Positions 51,894 through 60,837 of a stretch of DNA of 64,000 nt are shown in pieces (position 1 is the stretch's first letter; every line of letters begins with the position of its first letter). The notes under the pieces are model-generated. The model was not told where the DNA came from and did no database searches. It was given only the letters and a program-made list of their open reading frames with translations. The stretch comes from Zeimonas sp046347945 (GTDB lineage: Bacteria; Pseudomonadota; Gammaproteobacteria; Burkholderiales; Burkholderiaceae_E). The position numbers and the translations under genes are program-made. Where the stretch lies: NCBI GenBank assembly GCA_046347945.1, contig JAXMFB010000003.1, forward strand, positions 186,001-250,000, in the 5' to 3' direction.

Positions 51894-52943
51894 TCAGAAG
51901 ATCCGGTTGAACCACAGCATCGACAGCAGCGCCGCAAGCACCGCGGCCACCGCTGCCGCGGCGGAGAACAGCGCGGTGACCTCGCTCTCGCGGGTCTCGA
52001 GCACCATCTTCGAGGTCATCGTCTCGTAGACGGTCTTCAACTCGGTGGCCGTGCCGGCGTAGAAGTAGGCCCCGCGGGTCGCCTGCGCAATCGACTGCAG
52101 CGCTTCCTCGTCCAGGCGCACGCGCATCGACCAGCCGTCGCCGATCAGGATCTCGCCGTTCGGCGTGCCGATGCCGACCGTGTAGATGCGCACGCCGCGC
52201 TCCGCTGCCAGGCGGGCCGCCTCGATCGGGTCGGGACCGGTGGTGGTCTGGCCGTCGGACAGCAGGATGATCACGGCCGACGCATACGAACCGGGCGCGG
52301 ACGGCTTCGGCGGCGCGGTCGCCGCCTTCGCGTCGCCGCGCTTGGCCTCGAGCGGCGTGCCGCGCTGCCCGCGCTGCGCGCCCTGCGAGGGCAGTTCGAA
52401 CTCCTGGTCGGGGAAGATCGTCTTCAGCGACACCAGGATGCCGTTGCCCACCGCGGTGCCGCGCTGCAATTCGAAGCGGTCGATCGCCGCCAGGATGTCC
52501 TCGCGATTGTGCGTCGGCGGCTGCACCAGCGCGGCACTGCCGCCGAAGGTCACGACGCCGATCCGCGCGCTGCGCGGCTGCTCGGCGATGAACGCGCGAG
52601 CCGCGGCCTGCGCCGCGGCGAGCCGCGTCGGCTCGACGTCGGTCGCGCGCATGCTGCCCGACACGTCCATCGCGAGGATCACGGTCTCGTATTGCGACGG
52701 CAGCGTCACGACCGCGGTGGGGCGCGCGGTTGCGACGATCATCGCGGTGATCGCCAGCAGGAACAGCAGCGGCGGCAGGTGCCGACGCACGCCCTGGCCC
52801 GCGGTCATCGCCTCGCGAACCATCGCCAGGCCCGCATAGCGGACTGCGAACCGCGTGCGCCGGCGCAGCAGCCACAGGTAGGCGGCGACCAGCAACGGCA
52901 CCGCGAGCAGCAGCCACAGCATCGACGGCCAGAGGAAGCTCAT
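51894..52943 (-). CDS. VWA domain membrane protein (BatA-like)
   Basis: 349 residues. TM helices at about 7-25, 57-75 and near the C-terminus (about 322-342) bracket a VWA domain with MIDAS DVSGS (about 94-98) and later LLSDGQTTTGPDP. A variable Lys/Ala/Pro-rich insert lies at about 195-215. ATG 52943 overlaps the DUF58 stop (ATGA). MoxR-DUF58-VWA operons are thought to form membrane-associated chaperone or maturation complexes. The client is unknown. Confidence 0.9.
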   Translation of the reverse strand: MSFLWPSMLWLLLAVPLLVAAYLWLLRRRTRFAVRYAGLAMVREAMTAGQGVRRHLPPLLFLLAITAMIVATARPTAVVTLPSQYETVILAMDVSGSMRATDVEPTRLAAAQAAARAFIAEQPRSARIGVVTFGGSAALVQPPTHNREDILAAIDRFELQRGTAVGNGILVSLKTIFPDQEFELPSQGAQRGQRGTPLEAKRGDAKAATAPPKPSAPGSYASAVIILLSDGQTTTGPDPIEAARLAAERGVRIYTVGIGTPNGEILIGDGWSMRVRLDEEALQSIAQATRGAYFYAGTATELKTVYETMTSKMVLETRESEVTALFSAAAAVAAVLAALLSMLWFNRIF

Positions 52944-53893
52944 CGCACCCTCGCCAGGTGCGCCGGCAGGCCGCCGGCGGCGGCAAGCCGGCTGCGGCGC
53001 TTGCGCAGCTCGGCAAAGCGCAGGATCGCGTCGACCAGGTCGTCGCCGGTGGACAGTTCGAGCACGTCGACACCGGCCTCGGCGAACGCCGCGCGCAGCG
53101 CGCTCTCGCGGCGCCGGGCCACCTGTTCGAAGCGCCGCCGGAATGCCCGGTCGTGCGTGTCGACGAACAGTTGCTCGCCGGTCTCGGCATCCTGCATGAC
53201 GAGCAGGCCCAGGTCGGGCAGGGCGCGCTCGAGCGGGTCGGTGAGCCGCACCGCGACGACCTCGTGGCGCTGCGCCAGTCGCGCGAGCGGCTGCGCCCAG
53301 CCAGGCGCGCTGAGGAAGTCGGAGACGACGAACACCAGCGAACGCCGGGCCATCACCTCGCGCGCGGCGGCGAGCAGCACCCGCAGGTCGGTGCCCGCCG
53401 AGCGCGGCGGCGGCGGCCGCGACGCGATGCGGTGCAGGATCTGCAGTACCTGCATCCGGCCGCTGCGCGCCGGCATCACGGTCTCGACCTCGGCGCCATA
53501 GAGGATCGCGCCGACGCGGTTGCCGTGCCGGGCGAGCAGCCGCGCGAGCACCGCGGTGAAGTCGCGTGCGACCGACTGCTTGGTGACCCGGTCGGAGCCG
53601 AAGTCGACCGAGCCGCTCAGGTCGAGCAGCATCCACGCGGCCAGCTCGCGTGCCTCGGTGTACTCGCGCACGTACGGCGTCTGCAGCCGTGCAGTCACGT
53701 TCCAGTCGATGTAGCGCACGTCGTCGTCGTGCTGGTACTCGCGCAGGTCGGCGAGGTCGAGCCCCGTGCCGCGGAACAGCGTGCGATAGTCGCCCTGCAT
53801 CAGTCCGTCGAGCCGGCGCAGCACGGTCCACTCGAGCCGGCGCAGGACCGCCTCGGCCCCGCCCGTTTCAGCCGTTCGCGGTGCGCTCGACAT
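52940..53893 (-). CDS. DUF58 domain-containing protein
   Basis: 317 residues. The family core is RGTGLDLADLREYQHDDDVR then IDWNVTARLQTPYVREYTEA and LLDLSGSVDFG, a degenerate VWA metal site (DLSGS). Such proteins work with MoxR ATPases. Start 53893 overlaps the moxR 3' end by 26 bases and the stop overlaps the VWA gene, so all three are coupled. Confidence 0.92.
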   Translation of the reverse strand: MSSAPRTAETGGAEAVLRRLEWTVLRRLDGLMQGDYRTLFRGTGLDLADLREYQHDDDVRYIDWNVTARLQTPYVREYTEARELAAWMLLDLSGSVDFGSDRVTKQSVARDFTAVLARLLARHGNRVGAILYGAEVETVMPARSGRMQVLQILHRIASRPPPPRSAGTDLRVLLAAAREVMARRSLVFVVSDFLSAPGWAQPLARLAQRHEVVAVRLTDPLERALPDLGLLVMQDAETGEQLFVDTHDRAFRRRFEQVARRRESALRAAFAEAGVDVLELSTGDDLVDAILRFAELRKRRSRLAAAGGLPAHLARVR

Positions 53894-54884
53894 GGGCCTG
53901 CAGCGGCTGCTCCGGGACGGGCACCGCTTCCATGATCCGGTGGACGATCCGGTCGGCGTTCACCGATTCGGCCAGCGCTTCGTACGACAGCACCAGCCGG
54001 TGCCTCAGCACGTCGGGCACGAGGTCGACCACGTCCTCGGGCAGCGCGTAACGCCTGCCCCGCAGGCACGCCAGCGCACGCGCGCCCTCGATCAGGTGGA
54101 TGGTCGCGCGCGGGCTGGCGCCGAACGTGACGAAGCGCGAGAGGTCGGCGAGTCCGCAGCGGGCCGGCTCGCGGGTGGCCGTCACGAGCCGCACCGCGTA
54201 CTGCGTGAGCGAAGGGTCGACGTAGACCGTGCGGCACTCGCGCTGCAGCGCCCCGAGTTGCTCGGTGGTTGCGACCGCCGCGACCGCCGTCGCGGGCCCG
54301 GTGACACGCTCGACGATGACGAACTCCTCTTCCTCGGTCGGATAGCCGACCAGCACCTTCATCATGAAGCGGTCGACCTGCGCTTCGGGGAGCGGATAGG
54401 TGCCCTCGGTCTCGATCGGGTTCTGGGTCGCCATCACCAGGAACGGCTCGGGCACCTCGTAGGTCGCGCCGGCGATCGTGACCTGACGCTCCTGCATCAC
54501 CTCGAGCAGCGCGCTTTGCACCTTCGCGGGGGCGCGGTTGATCTCGTCGGCCAGCAGCAGGTTCGTGAAGACCGGACCGAGCGAGGTCGCGAACTCGCCG
54601 GTCTTCTGGTTGTAGATGCGCGTGCCGACCAGGTCGGCCGGCACCAGGTCGGGCGTGAACTGGATGCGCCGGAACGTGCCGCGGATCGTGCGCGCCAGCG
54701 TCTTCACGGTGAGCGTCTTGGCCAGGCCCGGCACGCCCTCGACCAGCAGGTGCCCCTGCGCCAGGATCGCGACCAGCACGCGCTCGAGGAAGCGGTCCTG
54801 GCCGACGACGACGCGCTTGACCTCGTAGAGGACGCGCTGCATCAGCGCGGCGACGTCGGTGCCGCCGTCGATCGGGTTGCTCAT
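53868..54884 (-). CDS. MoxR family AAA ATPase
   Basis: 338 residues. Walker A region VEGVPGLAKTLTVKTLA (about 53-69; Ala replaces the second Gly), Walker B LLADEINRAPAKVQSALLEVMQE (about 108-130), sensor 1 VMATQNPIETEGTYPLPEAQ and the C-terminal lid. It powers the assembly or activation of VWA-domain partners encoded downstream (DUF58, VWA). First gene of the operon; 33 bases downstream of the trypsin-like protease gene on the same strand. Confidence 0.93.
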   Translation of the reverse strand: MSNPIDGGTDVAALMQRVLYEVKRVVVGQDRFLERVLVAILAQGHLLVEGVPGLAKTLTVKTLARTIRGTFRRIQFTPDLVPADLVGTRIYNQKTGEFATSLGPVFTNLLLADEINRAPAKVQSALLEVMQERQVTIAGATYEVPEPFLVMATQNPIETEGTYPLPEAQVDRFMMKVLVGYPTEEEEFVIVERVTGPATAVAAVATTEQLGALQRECRTVYVDPSLTQYAVRLVTATREPARCGLADLSRFVTFGASPRATIHLIEGARALACLRGRRYALPEDVVDLVPDVLRHRLVLSYEALAESVNADRIVHRIMEAVPVPEQPLQAHVERTANG

Positions 54885-54917
54885 GAGCGGGCGTCCGTGG
54901 GTCGGTTGCGGTGCGGG

Positions 54918-55859
54918 TCAGAACGGGGACATGCCGACCGAGCTGGCGGCCGTTTCGATCGGCACCGCGAAGCCGATGCCGATGAAGACGCGCTGGTCGG
55001 TCGGGTTCATGATCGCGGTGACGATGCCGATCACCTCGCCGTCGGCGGTTACCAGCGGCCCGCCGGAGTTCCCGGGGTTGGCAGCGGCGTCGAACTGGAT
55101 CAGGTTGGTGAGCAGCCGCTCCCCCTCCGGCGAGCGGAACTCGCGGCGCAGGCCGGAGACGATCCCGGCGCTCGCGCTCGGGCCGATGCCGAACGGGAAC
55201 CCGACCGCCACCACGCGGTCGCCGACCGCGAGGTCGCGTGTCGAGCGCATCGTCGCCGCGACGAGGTCGTCGGGGATCGACTTCGCCTTCAGCACGGCGA
55301 GGTCCTGGTCGGGCTCGAGCCCGATGATCGACGCGTCGGCCTCCAGCCCGTCGGCGAACTCGACCCGGAGACGCGGCGCGCCGACGACCACGTGAAGGTT
55401 CGTCAGGATCGTGCCGGTATCGACGATGACCACGCCTGTGCCGACGCTGCGCTCGACCTCGGGGTGGCCGGGTCTTTCCGCTTCGAGCGCGCGCACGCGC
55501 ACGACGGCCGGCCGGATGATCTCGTAAGCCCGCGCTGCCGGCGACGGCAGTGCCGCGGTCTGCAGCGAATGCAGCACCGCGGCGTCGATGTCGTCCTGGG
55601 TGAGCGGCGACGGCCAGCGGGTGGCCAGCATCTGCAGCGCAACGAGCGCCACGGCGACCAGCACCGCACCGCCGATCAGCACGCGCCGGCGGCGAGCGAC
55701 GGTTCCGGCCAGCCGGCGATGCCAGCCCGCGGACGTCGGCGCGTCGGGCGCCGCCGCCTGCGCGGTGCGACGCGGCGCATCCGGGGGCGCGGGCGCTCGG
55801 GTGGTCGACCCGGGGAGCCGGGATCGATCGGAACTGCTGTAGAGCGGCACTCGTCGCAT
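54918..55859 (-). CDS. Membrane-anchored trypsin-like (S1C) serine protease
   Basis: 313 residues. One TM segment at about 60-78, then a protease domain with His156 (TNLHVV), Asp186 (PDQDLAVL) and Ser265 (GNSGGP). It lacks PDZ domains and ends IGIGFAVPIETAASSVGMSPF soon after the protease core, unlike the window's other HtrA. ATG 55859 is taken as start; reading upstream is longer but lacks a signal. Its place directly before moxR-DUF58-VWA on the same strand suggests a functional link, which is inference. Confidence 0.87.
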   Translation of the reverse strand: MRRVPLYSSSDRSRLPGSTTRAPAPPDAPRRTAQAAAPDAPTSAGWHRRLAGTVARRRRVLIGGAVLVAVALVALQMLATRWPSPLTQDDIDAAVLHSLQTAALPSPAARAYEIIRPAVVRVRALEAERPGHPEVERSVGTGVVIVDTGTILTNLHVVVGAPRLRVEFADGLEADASIIGLEPDQDLAVLKAKSIPDDLVAATMRSTRDLAVGDRVVAVGFPFGIGPSASAGIVSGLRREFRSPEGERLLTNLIQFDAAANPGNSGGPLVTADGEVIGIVTAIMNPTDQRVFIGIGFAVPIETAASSVGMSPF

Positions 55860-56031
55860 GTGCGGCCCCGATAGGCGATGGCTGTCCGAAAAAATAGCAC
55901 GCCGCACGTCGGTGCGCGCGTCGAACAGTCGTCCGGCACAGTGCGAACTTGCAGGCGAGGGCCGACGCGTCGGGTCGAAGCTGCGCCGGCGCGTCGGGCG
56001 CTGCCCCATCGGCCGGCGGCGGCGGCGTCGC

Positions 56032-56820
56032 TCAGCCGCCGGCGGCGGCGTCGCCGATCAGCGACCGGTAGGCGTGCCAGGTGGCGTGGCCCACCAGCGG
56101 GGCCGTGACGACCAGCAGGCCGAGCCACAGGACGAGGCTCGCGCCGATCAGCACGACGATCATCAGCGCCCAGAGGTAGACGGGGCCCGGATGCGTGGCC
56201 AGCGCACGCGCACTGGAAAAGACGGCCATCATCGTGTCGGTGCGGCGATCGAGCATCAGCGGCACCGACACCACCGAGATCGCGAACACCAGCGACGCGA
56301 AGACGAAGCCGACCGCCGCCCACAGCGCCACGAACTCGAAGTTCTCCGGCGAAACGATCTGGGCGAACATGCCGCGCATGGTCGGGAACTCGGTGGTCGA
56401 GGCGAGCGCGAACAGCACCACCGACACGCGCGCCCAGACGATCATCGCGAAGGTGAGGATCGCGGCGAAGAACGCGATCGCGCCGAGGTTGCGCCGCCAG
56501 CAGACCAGCGACTTCGCCAGGCTCACGGGCTCGCCGCGTTCCCGCTGTCGCGAGAGTTCGTACAGGCCCGTGCAGACGAACGGGCCGAGCAGGAAGAAGC
56601 CCGCGGTCAGCCCCATCGTGAGTTGCCACTGCGTTTCGTAGATGCTGCGGATCGCGGCGCCCATCAGCGCGAACAGCAGCCCGTAGAACAGGCCGCGGAA
56701 CTTCGTCGCGCGAAGGTCGTCCCAGCCCAGCGCGAGCCAGCGCCGCGGCGCCGACAGAGGCACCTGCGCGGCGATCGGGGGAGGGCCGGGACGCGCTTGC
56801 GGGGTGACGGCAGTGCTCAT
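56032..56820 (-). CDS. DUF2189 domain-containing membrane protein
   Basis: 262 residues with about six TM helices. The family's LALGWDDLRATKFRGLFYGL is at about 30-50, and later VPLMLDRRTDTMMAVFSSAR and TAPLVGHATWHAYRSLI are also typical (BPSS1780-type, common in Burkholderiales). Function unknown. ATG 56820 (MSTAVTPQ) is chosen; the longer reading starts in the divergent intergenic region. Divergent from the threonine dehydratase gene. Confidence 0.85.
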   Translation of the reverse strand: MSTAVTPQARPGPPPIAAQVPLSAPRRWLALGWDDLRATKFRGLFYGLLFALMGAAIRSIYETQWQLTMGLTAGFFLLGPFVCTGLYELSRQRERGEPVSLAKSLVCWRRNLGAIAFFAAILTFAMIVWARVSVVLFALASTTEFPTMRGMFAQIVSPENFEFVALWAAVGFVFASLVFAISVVSVPLMLDRRTDTMMAVFSSARALATHPGPVYLWALMIVVLIGASLVLWLGLLVVTAPLVGHATWHAYRSLIGDAAAGG

Positions 56821-56997
56821 CGGTTGTCGCCTCGGGTCGGTGCGGCGCATTATGCCGTCGGGCGTCGGGTATCGCGACGCCCGGCCGCCGTCCGCGTGGC
56901 CTTCCGGGAAATCGAATTCATGTCATCTGGACGCGCTCGAGCCTGCCCGTGCCCGCCCGATCCGGGCGCGGTCGTCGCGACGCGCGACGATGTCGCG

Positions 56998-58194
56998 ATG
57001 ATCGAATTCGCCGACATCGAGATGGCTGCCCGGCGCCTCGCCGGGCAGGTGCAGGACACCCCTGCCTCGCGTCGCGCACGCTGTCGGAGATCACCGGCGC
57101 CGACGTGTTCCTGAAGTTCGAGAACCTGCAGTTCACGGCGTCCTTCAAGGAGCGCGGGGCGCTGAACCGGCTCGCGCTGCTCGACGCCGGCCAGCGGGCG
57201 CGCGGGGTCGTCGCGGTCTCGGCGGGCAATCACGCGCAGGGCGTGGCCTGGCACGCCCGCCGGCTCGGCGTGCCGGCGACGATCGTGATGCCGCGCTTCA
57301 CGCCGTCGGTGAAGGTCGAGCGCGCGCGCCTTCGGCGCCGAAGTGGTCCTGCACGGCGAGCGCTTCGACGAGGCGCGCACGCACGGGCTGGCGCTGTCGG
57401 CCGCACGCGGCCTGACGATGATCGATCCGTTCGACGACGATGCGGTGATCGCGGGCCAGGGCACGATCGCCGTCGAGATGCTGGCCGCGCAGTCGGGGCT
57501 CGAGCAGCTGGTCGTGCCGGTCGGCGGCGGCGGCCTCGTTGCCGGCGTCGCCACGGCGGCGAAGCACCTGAAGCCCGGCATCCGGGTGACCGGCGTCGAG
57601 GTCGAGCGCTTTGCGCTGGTCCGCGACGCGCTGACCGGCGAGCGCCATCCGCTCGGCGCGAGCTCGATCGCCGAGGGCATCGCCGTCGACCGTCTCGGCG
57701 AGCGCACGCTGCCGATCGTCCGGCAGCGCGTCGACGAGGTGCTGCTGGTCGACGAAGGCGACATCGAGCAGGCGGTGCTGATGCTGCTCGAGATCGAGAA
57801 GACCGTTGCCGAAGGGGCGGGCGCCGCGCCGCTGGCGGCATTGCTGCGCTACCCGGAGCGCTTCCGCGGCCAGCGGGTCGGGCTGGTACTGTCCGGCGGC
57901 AACATCGAACCGCTGCTGCTTGCGTCGCTCATCGAGCGCGGCATGGTCCGCTCGGGGCGGCTCGCGCGGCTCTTCGTCGACATCCGCGACGTACCGGGCG
58001 CGCTGGCGCAAGTTACGGCGCTGCTGGCCGACGAACACGCGAACATCGAGCAGATCCGCCACGAGCGGGCATTCGGAAGCATCGGCGCGCAGCGCGTCGA
58101 GGTCGAGATCGTCGTCCAGACGCGCGGCGCCGGGCACGTGGCAGCGCTGCTCGCACGGCTGGCCGACGCCGGGTTCGCCGCCCGCACCGGCTGA
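56998..58194 (+). pseudogene. Threonine ammonia-lyase with two compensating frameshifts
   Basis: PLP enzyme deaminating threonine to 2-oxobutyrate. MIEFADIEMAARRLAGQVQD is in the first frame; a missing base near 57063 shifts to TLSEITGADVFLKFENLQFT and ASFKERGALNRLALLD with the PLP lysine. Near 57330 (GCGCGCGCC) the frame returns and runs through VPVGGGGLVAGVATAAKHLK to the C-terminal ACT domain (LFVDIRDVPGALAQVTALLA) and the stop at 58194. The total of 1197 bases keeps frame overall. As read, about 90 residues including the active-site lysine are out of frame. Both sites look like homopolymer or dinucleotide slips, so sequence error is likely. Confidence 0.8.
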
Positions 58195-58215
58195 GGCCCT
58201 CGTCAGGAGGCGTCC

Positions 58216-58365
58216 ATGGACAGCTCGACCGAATCCTCCATGCCGGCACCGCCGGCGAACGATGCACCGGCCCGGCGCTCGTCGATGCGGTTCGTCCCGC
58301 TCGTGGTGCCGCTGATGGCGGTGTTGCTCGCGACCTGCGCCGCGGTGATCCTCTCCGAGGTCTGA
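58216..58365 (+). CDS. 49-residue single-pass membrane peptide
   Basis: ATG 58216 is preceded by a perfect AGGAGG at 58205-58210. The peptide has a polar Ser/Pro/Ala N-terminus with RRSSMR and then a hydrophobic segment FVPLVVPLMAVLLATCAAVI (about 26-45), ending LSEV. It starts 21 bases past the threonine dehydratase stop. No family recognised; ribosome site, codon use and one clean TM segment support a real gene. Confidence 0.6.
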   Translation: MDSSTESSMPAPPANDAPARRSSMRFVPLVVPLMAVLLATCAAVILSEV

Positions 58366-58454
58366 AGCCCGGCCCTCGCCCGCGCCGGCCGGGCGGACGC
58401 AGCGCGGCGGCCCGATAGAATGCGGGCTTCGTCGACGCTGCGAGGACATCCGCC

Positions 58455-59309
58455 ATGGCCATTCAGACGGTAGGGATCATCGGCGCGGGCACGATGGGCA
58501 ACGGCATCGCCCAGGCCTGCGCCGCATCCGGCATCGACGCCGTGATGCAGGACGTCAGCGACGCCGCGCTCGAGCGCGGCGTCAAGACCGTGTCGGGGTC
58601 GCTCGACCGGCTGGTGAAGAAGGGCTCGATCGACGACGCGCGCAAGCAGGAGATCCTGTCGCGGATCCGCGCGACGACGCGCGCCGACGACCTCGCGCCG
58701 GTCGACCTCGTGATCGAGGCGGCGACCGAGAACGAGGAGCTGAAAGTCCGGATCCTGAAGAACCTCGAGGGGATCGTCAGGCCGTCGGCGATCATCGCCA
58801 CCAATACTTCGTCGATCTCGATCACCCGGCTGGCGGCCGCGACGCACCACCCGGAACGTTTCGTCGGAATGCATTTCTTCAACCCGGTGCCGGTGATGGC
58901 GCTGGTCGAGATCATCCGCGGGCTGCGCACCTCGGAGGAGACGGTCGCGACCGTCACCGAGCTCGCGCAGCGGCTCGGGAAGACGCCGATCGGCGTGAAG
59001 AACAGCGCCGGCTTCGTCGTCAACCGGATCCTGTGCCCGATGATCAACGAGGCGGTCTTCGCGCTGCAGGAAGGGCTGGCGAGCGTCGAGGAGATCGACG
59101 CCGGAATGAAGCTCGGCTGCAATCATCCGATCGGCCCGCTCGCGCTGTGCGACCTGATCGGGCTCGACGTCGAACTGGCCGTGATGGAAGTCCTCTACGC
59201 GGGCTTCAACGACCCGAAGTACCGCCCCGCGCCGCTGCTGCGCGAGATGGTCGACGCCGGCCTGCTCGGCCGCAAGACCGGCCGCGGCTTCTACCGCTAC
59301 GACAGGTGA
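58455..59309 (+). CDS. 3-hydroxybutyryl-CoA dehydrogenase
   Basis: 284-residue NAD(P)-dependent enzyme that interconverts 3-hydroxybutyryl-CoA and acetoacetyl-CoA. Rossmann VGIIGAGTMGNGIAQACA at 6-23; VIEAATENEELKVRIL; catalytic His in GMHFFNPVPVMALVEI; C-terminal NSAGFVVNRILCPMINEAV. A -10-like TAGAAT (58416-58421) precedes it. It is followed after seven bases by the methyltransferase gene. Role in fatty-acid or polyhydroxybutyrate metabolism is inferred. Confidence 0.94.
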   Translation: MAIQTVGIIGAGTMGNGIAQACAASGIDAVMQDVSDAALERGVKTVSGSLDRLVKKGSIDDARKQEILSRIRATTRADDLAPVDLVIEAATENEELKVRILKNLEGIVRPSAIIATNTSSISITRLAAATHHPERFVGMHFFNPVPVMALVEIIRGLRTSEETVATVTELAQRLGKTPIGVKNSAGFVVNRILCPMINEAVFALQEGLASVEEIDAGMKLGCNHPIGPLALCDLIGLDVELAVMEVLYAGFNDPKYRPAPLLREMVDAGLLGRKTGRGFYRYDR

Positions 59310-59316
59310 GGCCGCG

Positions 59317-59951
59317 ATGAGCACGCCGGCCCCCTCCGTCGGCGGCCCGACGCTCGAGTTCTGGCAGCAGCGCTTCGAGGCGCAGCGCACGCCCTGGGAT
59401 CGCGGGGTCGTCAACCCGGCGCTCGCGCCGCTCGTGGCCGGCGGCGTGCTGCCGGCCGGCGCCCGCGTGCTGGTGCCGGGATGCGGCGCCGGCTACGAGG
59501 TGCTGGCACTGGCGCGGGCGGGCTGCAGCCGGTGGGCGTCGACTACGCGCCGGCGGCGGTCGAGCTCACGCGCGCCCGGCTCGCGCAGGCGGGCCTCGCG
59601 GCCGAGGTGGTGCAGGCGGACCTGCTCGACTGGGAGCCCTCGGCGCCGTTCGACGCGATCTGGGACCAGGCCTGCCTGTGCGCGCTGCATCCCGACCTGT
59701 GGTTCGCCTATGCGCAGCGCCTTGCCGCGTGGGCGAGGCCGGGCGGCACGCTGGTGCTGCTGGCGGTGCAGGTCGAACGCGAGGGCCGGCACGAGGGACG
59801 CATCGAAGGGCCGCCTTACCACTGCGATGTCAACGCGGTGCGGGCACTGTTCCCGGCCGAGCGCTGGCAGTGGCCGCGGCCGCCGTATCCGCGGCACGCG
59901 CATCCGGCGGGGATCGCTGAACTGCAGGTGGTGCTCACGCGACTGGCGTGA
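59317..59951 (+). pseudogene. TPMT-like SAM-dependent methyltransferase, frameshifted
   Basis: The N-terminal part GGPTLEFWQQRFEAQRTPWD, PWDRGVVNPALAPLV and motif I VLVPGCGAGYEVLALARAG is in one frame. Near 59522 (GCGGGCTGCAGCC) one base is missing, and the rest continues in the next frame: PVGVDYAPAAVELTRARLAQ, FDAIWDQACLCALHPDLW, then HAHPAGIAELQVVLTRLA and the stop at 59951. The length of 635 bases is two more than a multiple of three. Related to thiopurine S-methyltransferases, which in bacteria act on selenium or tellurium compounds or other thiols. A single indel makes sequence error plausible. Confidence 0.78.
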
Positions 59952-60010
59952 ACCGCGCGGCGCCGCCAGACGCGCAGGCGGGTACCCGCGCGCGATGCCG
60001 GCCGGGTGGC

Positions 60011-60685
60011 TCAACCCTCGAATTCGCGCAGCCCGTCGAGCGACAGGACGGTCAGGCCGCCGTAGTCGACCTTCAGCAGTTCGCTGGACTCCAGGCGACG
60101 CAGCGCCTGGTTCACCCGCTGGCGCGACAGGCCGGTGAGGTAGCCGATCTCGCCTTGCGAGATCTCGAGCTTGCGGCCCAGCCCCGGATAGAGCAGCGGG
60201 TTGAACAGCTGGGCCAGGCAGCGCGCCACCCGCGCATCGGGGCCGAGCAGCCGGTCGATCTCGACCGTTCCGATGAACTGCCCGAGCCGTTCGTTCAGCT
60301 GGATCAGCAGGTAGCGATTGAACGCGATGCTGGTGTCGAGCAGCCACTGGAAGGTGGCACGCGGCAGGCAGGCGATCCGGCTGTCGCGCAGCGCGACGGC
60401 GTCGTAGCGACGCGGCTCGTCCTTGAGCATCGAACCCTCGCCGAACCAGCCGCCCGGCGCGATGCCGGTGAAGGTGACCGCCTTGCCGCGCGCCGACACG
60501 CTGCTGATCTTGACCAGCCCCTCGATGACGCCGATCCAGTGGTCGACCGGCTCGCCCTTGCGGCACACGAAGCCGCCGCAGCCAACGCGGCGTTCGACGA
60601 GATCCTGGCGCATGCGGTCATGGTGCGCTGCGTCAAGCTGGCGCATCCACGGCGAGAGCCCGAGCAGGTCGTCGAAGGCGCTCAA
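60011..60685 (-). CDS. Crp/Fnr family transcriptional regulator
   Basis: 224 residues. A cyclic-nucleotide-binding-type beta barrel spans about 15-135 (IGVIEGLVKISSVSARGKAV, GGWFGEGSML). The winged helix-turn-helix is about 150-220, with ISQGEIGYLTGLSRQRVNQA and LRRLESSELLKVDYGG. The FNR N-terminal cysteine cluster is absent (only Cys36 and Cys41 appear near the start), so it is not an oxygen-sensing FNR. Divergent from the livG operon, with an inverted repeat TTGTC-N8-GACAA between them. It may control that uptake operon. Confidence 0.88.
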   Translation of the reverse strand: MSAFDDLLGLSPWMRQLDAAHHDRMRQDLVERRVGCGGFVCRKGEPVDHWIGVIEGLVKISSVSARGKAVTFTGIAPGGWFGEGSMLKDEPRRYDAVALRDSRIACLPRATFQWLLDTSIAFNRYLLIQLNERLGQFIGTVEIDRLLGPDARVARCLAQLFNPLLYPGLGRKLEISQGEIGYLTGLSRQRVNQALRRLESSELLKVDYGGLTVLSLDGLREFEG

Positions 60686-60713
60686 CGGCAGGATCCCCCG
60701 GTTTTCCCTGAAT

Positions 60714-60731
60714 TTGTCGGACGGACGACAA
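60714..60731. promoter_or_regulatory. Inverted repeat between the Crp/Fnr gene and livG
   Basis: TTGTC (60714-60718), eight bases, GACAA (60727-60731), in the 152-base divergent region. A -10-like TATACT follows at 60733-60738. Candidate operator for the adjacent Crp/Fnr protein; the 18-base symmetric span fits a dimeric regulator. Confidence 0.42.
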
Positions 60732-60837
60732 CTATACTTCGCCGCCTGCCTTAGACTGCCCGTGGCGGTACGACGTCACGCCCGCGGGCGTCGTGCGCGC
60801 GCGAAGCAGGCCGCGGCGACGGCCGGGAGGCAGACAG

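Noticed and set aside
58201..58215. AGGAGG as part of a threonine dehydratase terminator
   Set aside because: No paired stem is present; the spacing to ATG 58216 fits a ribosome site better.
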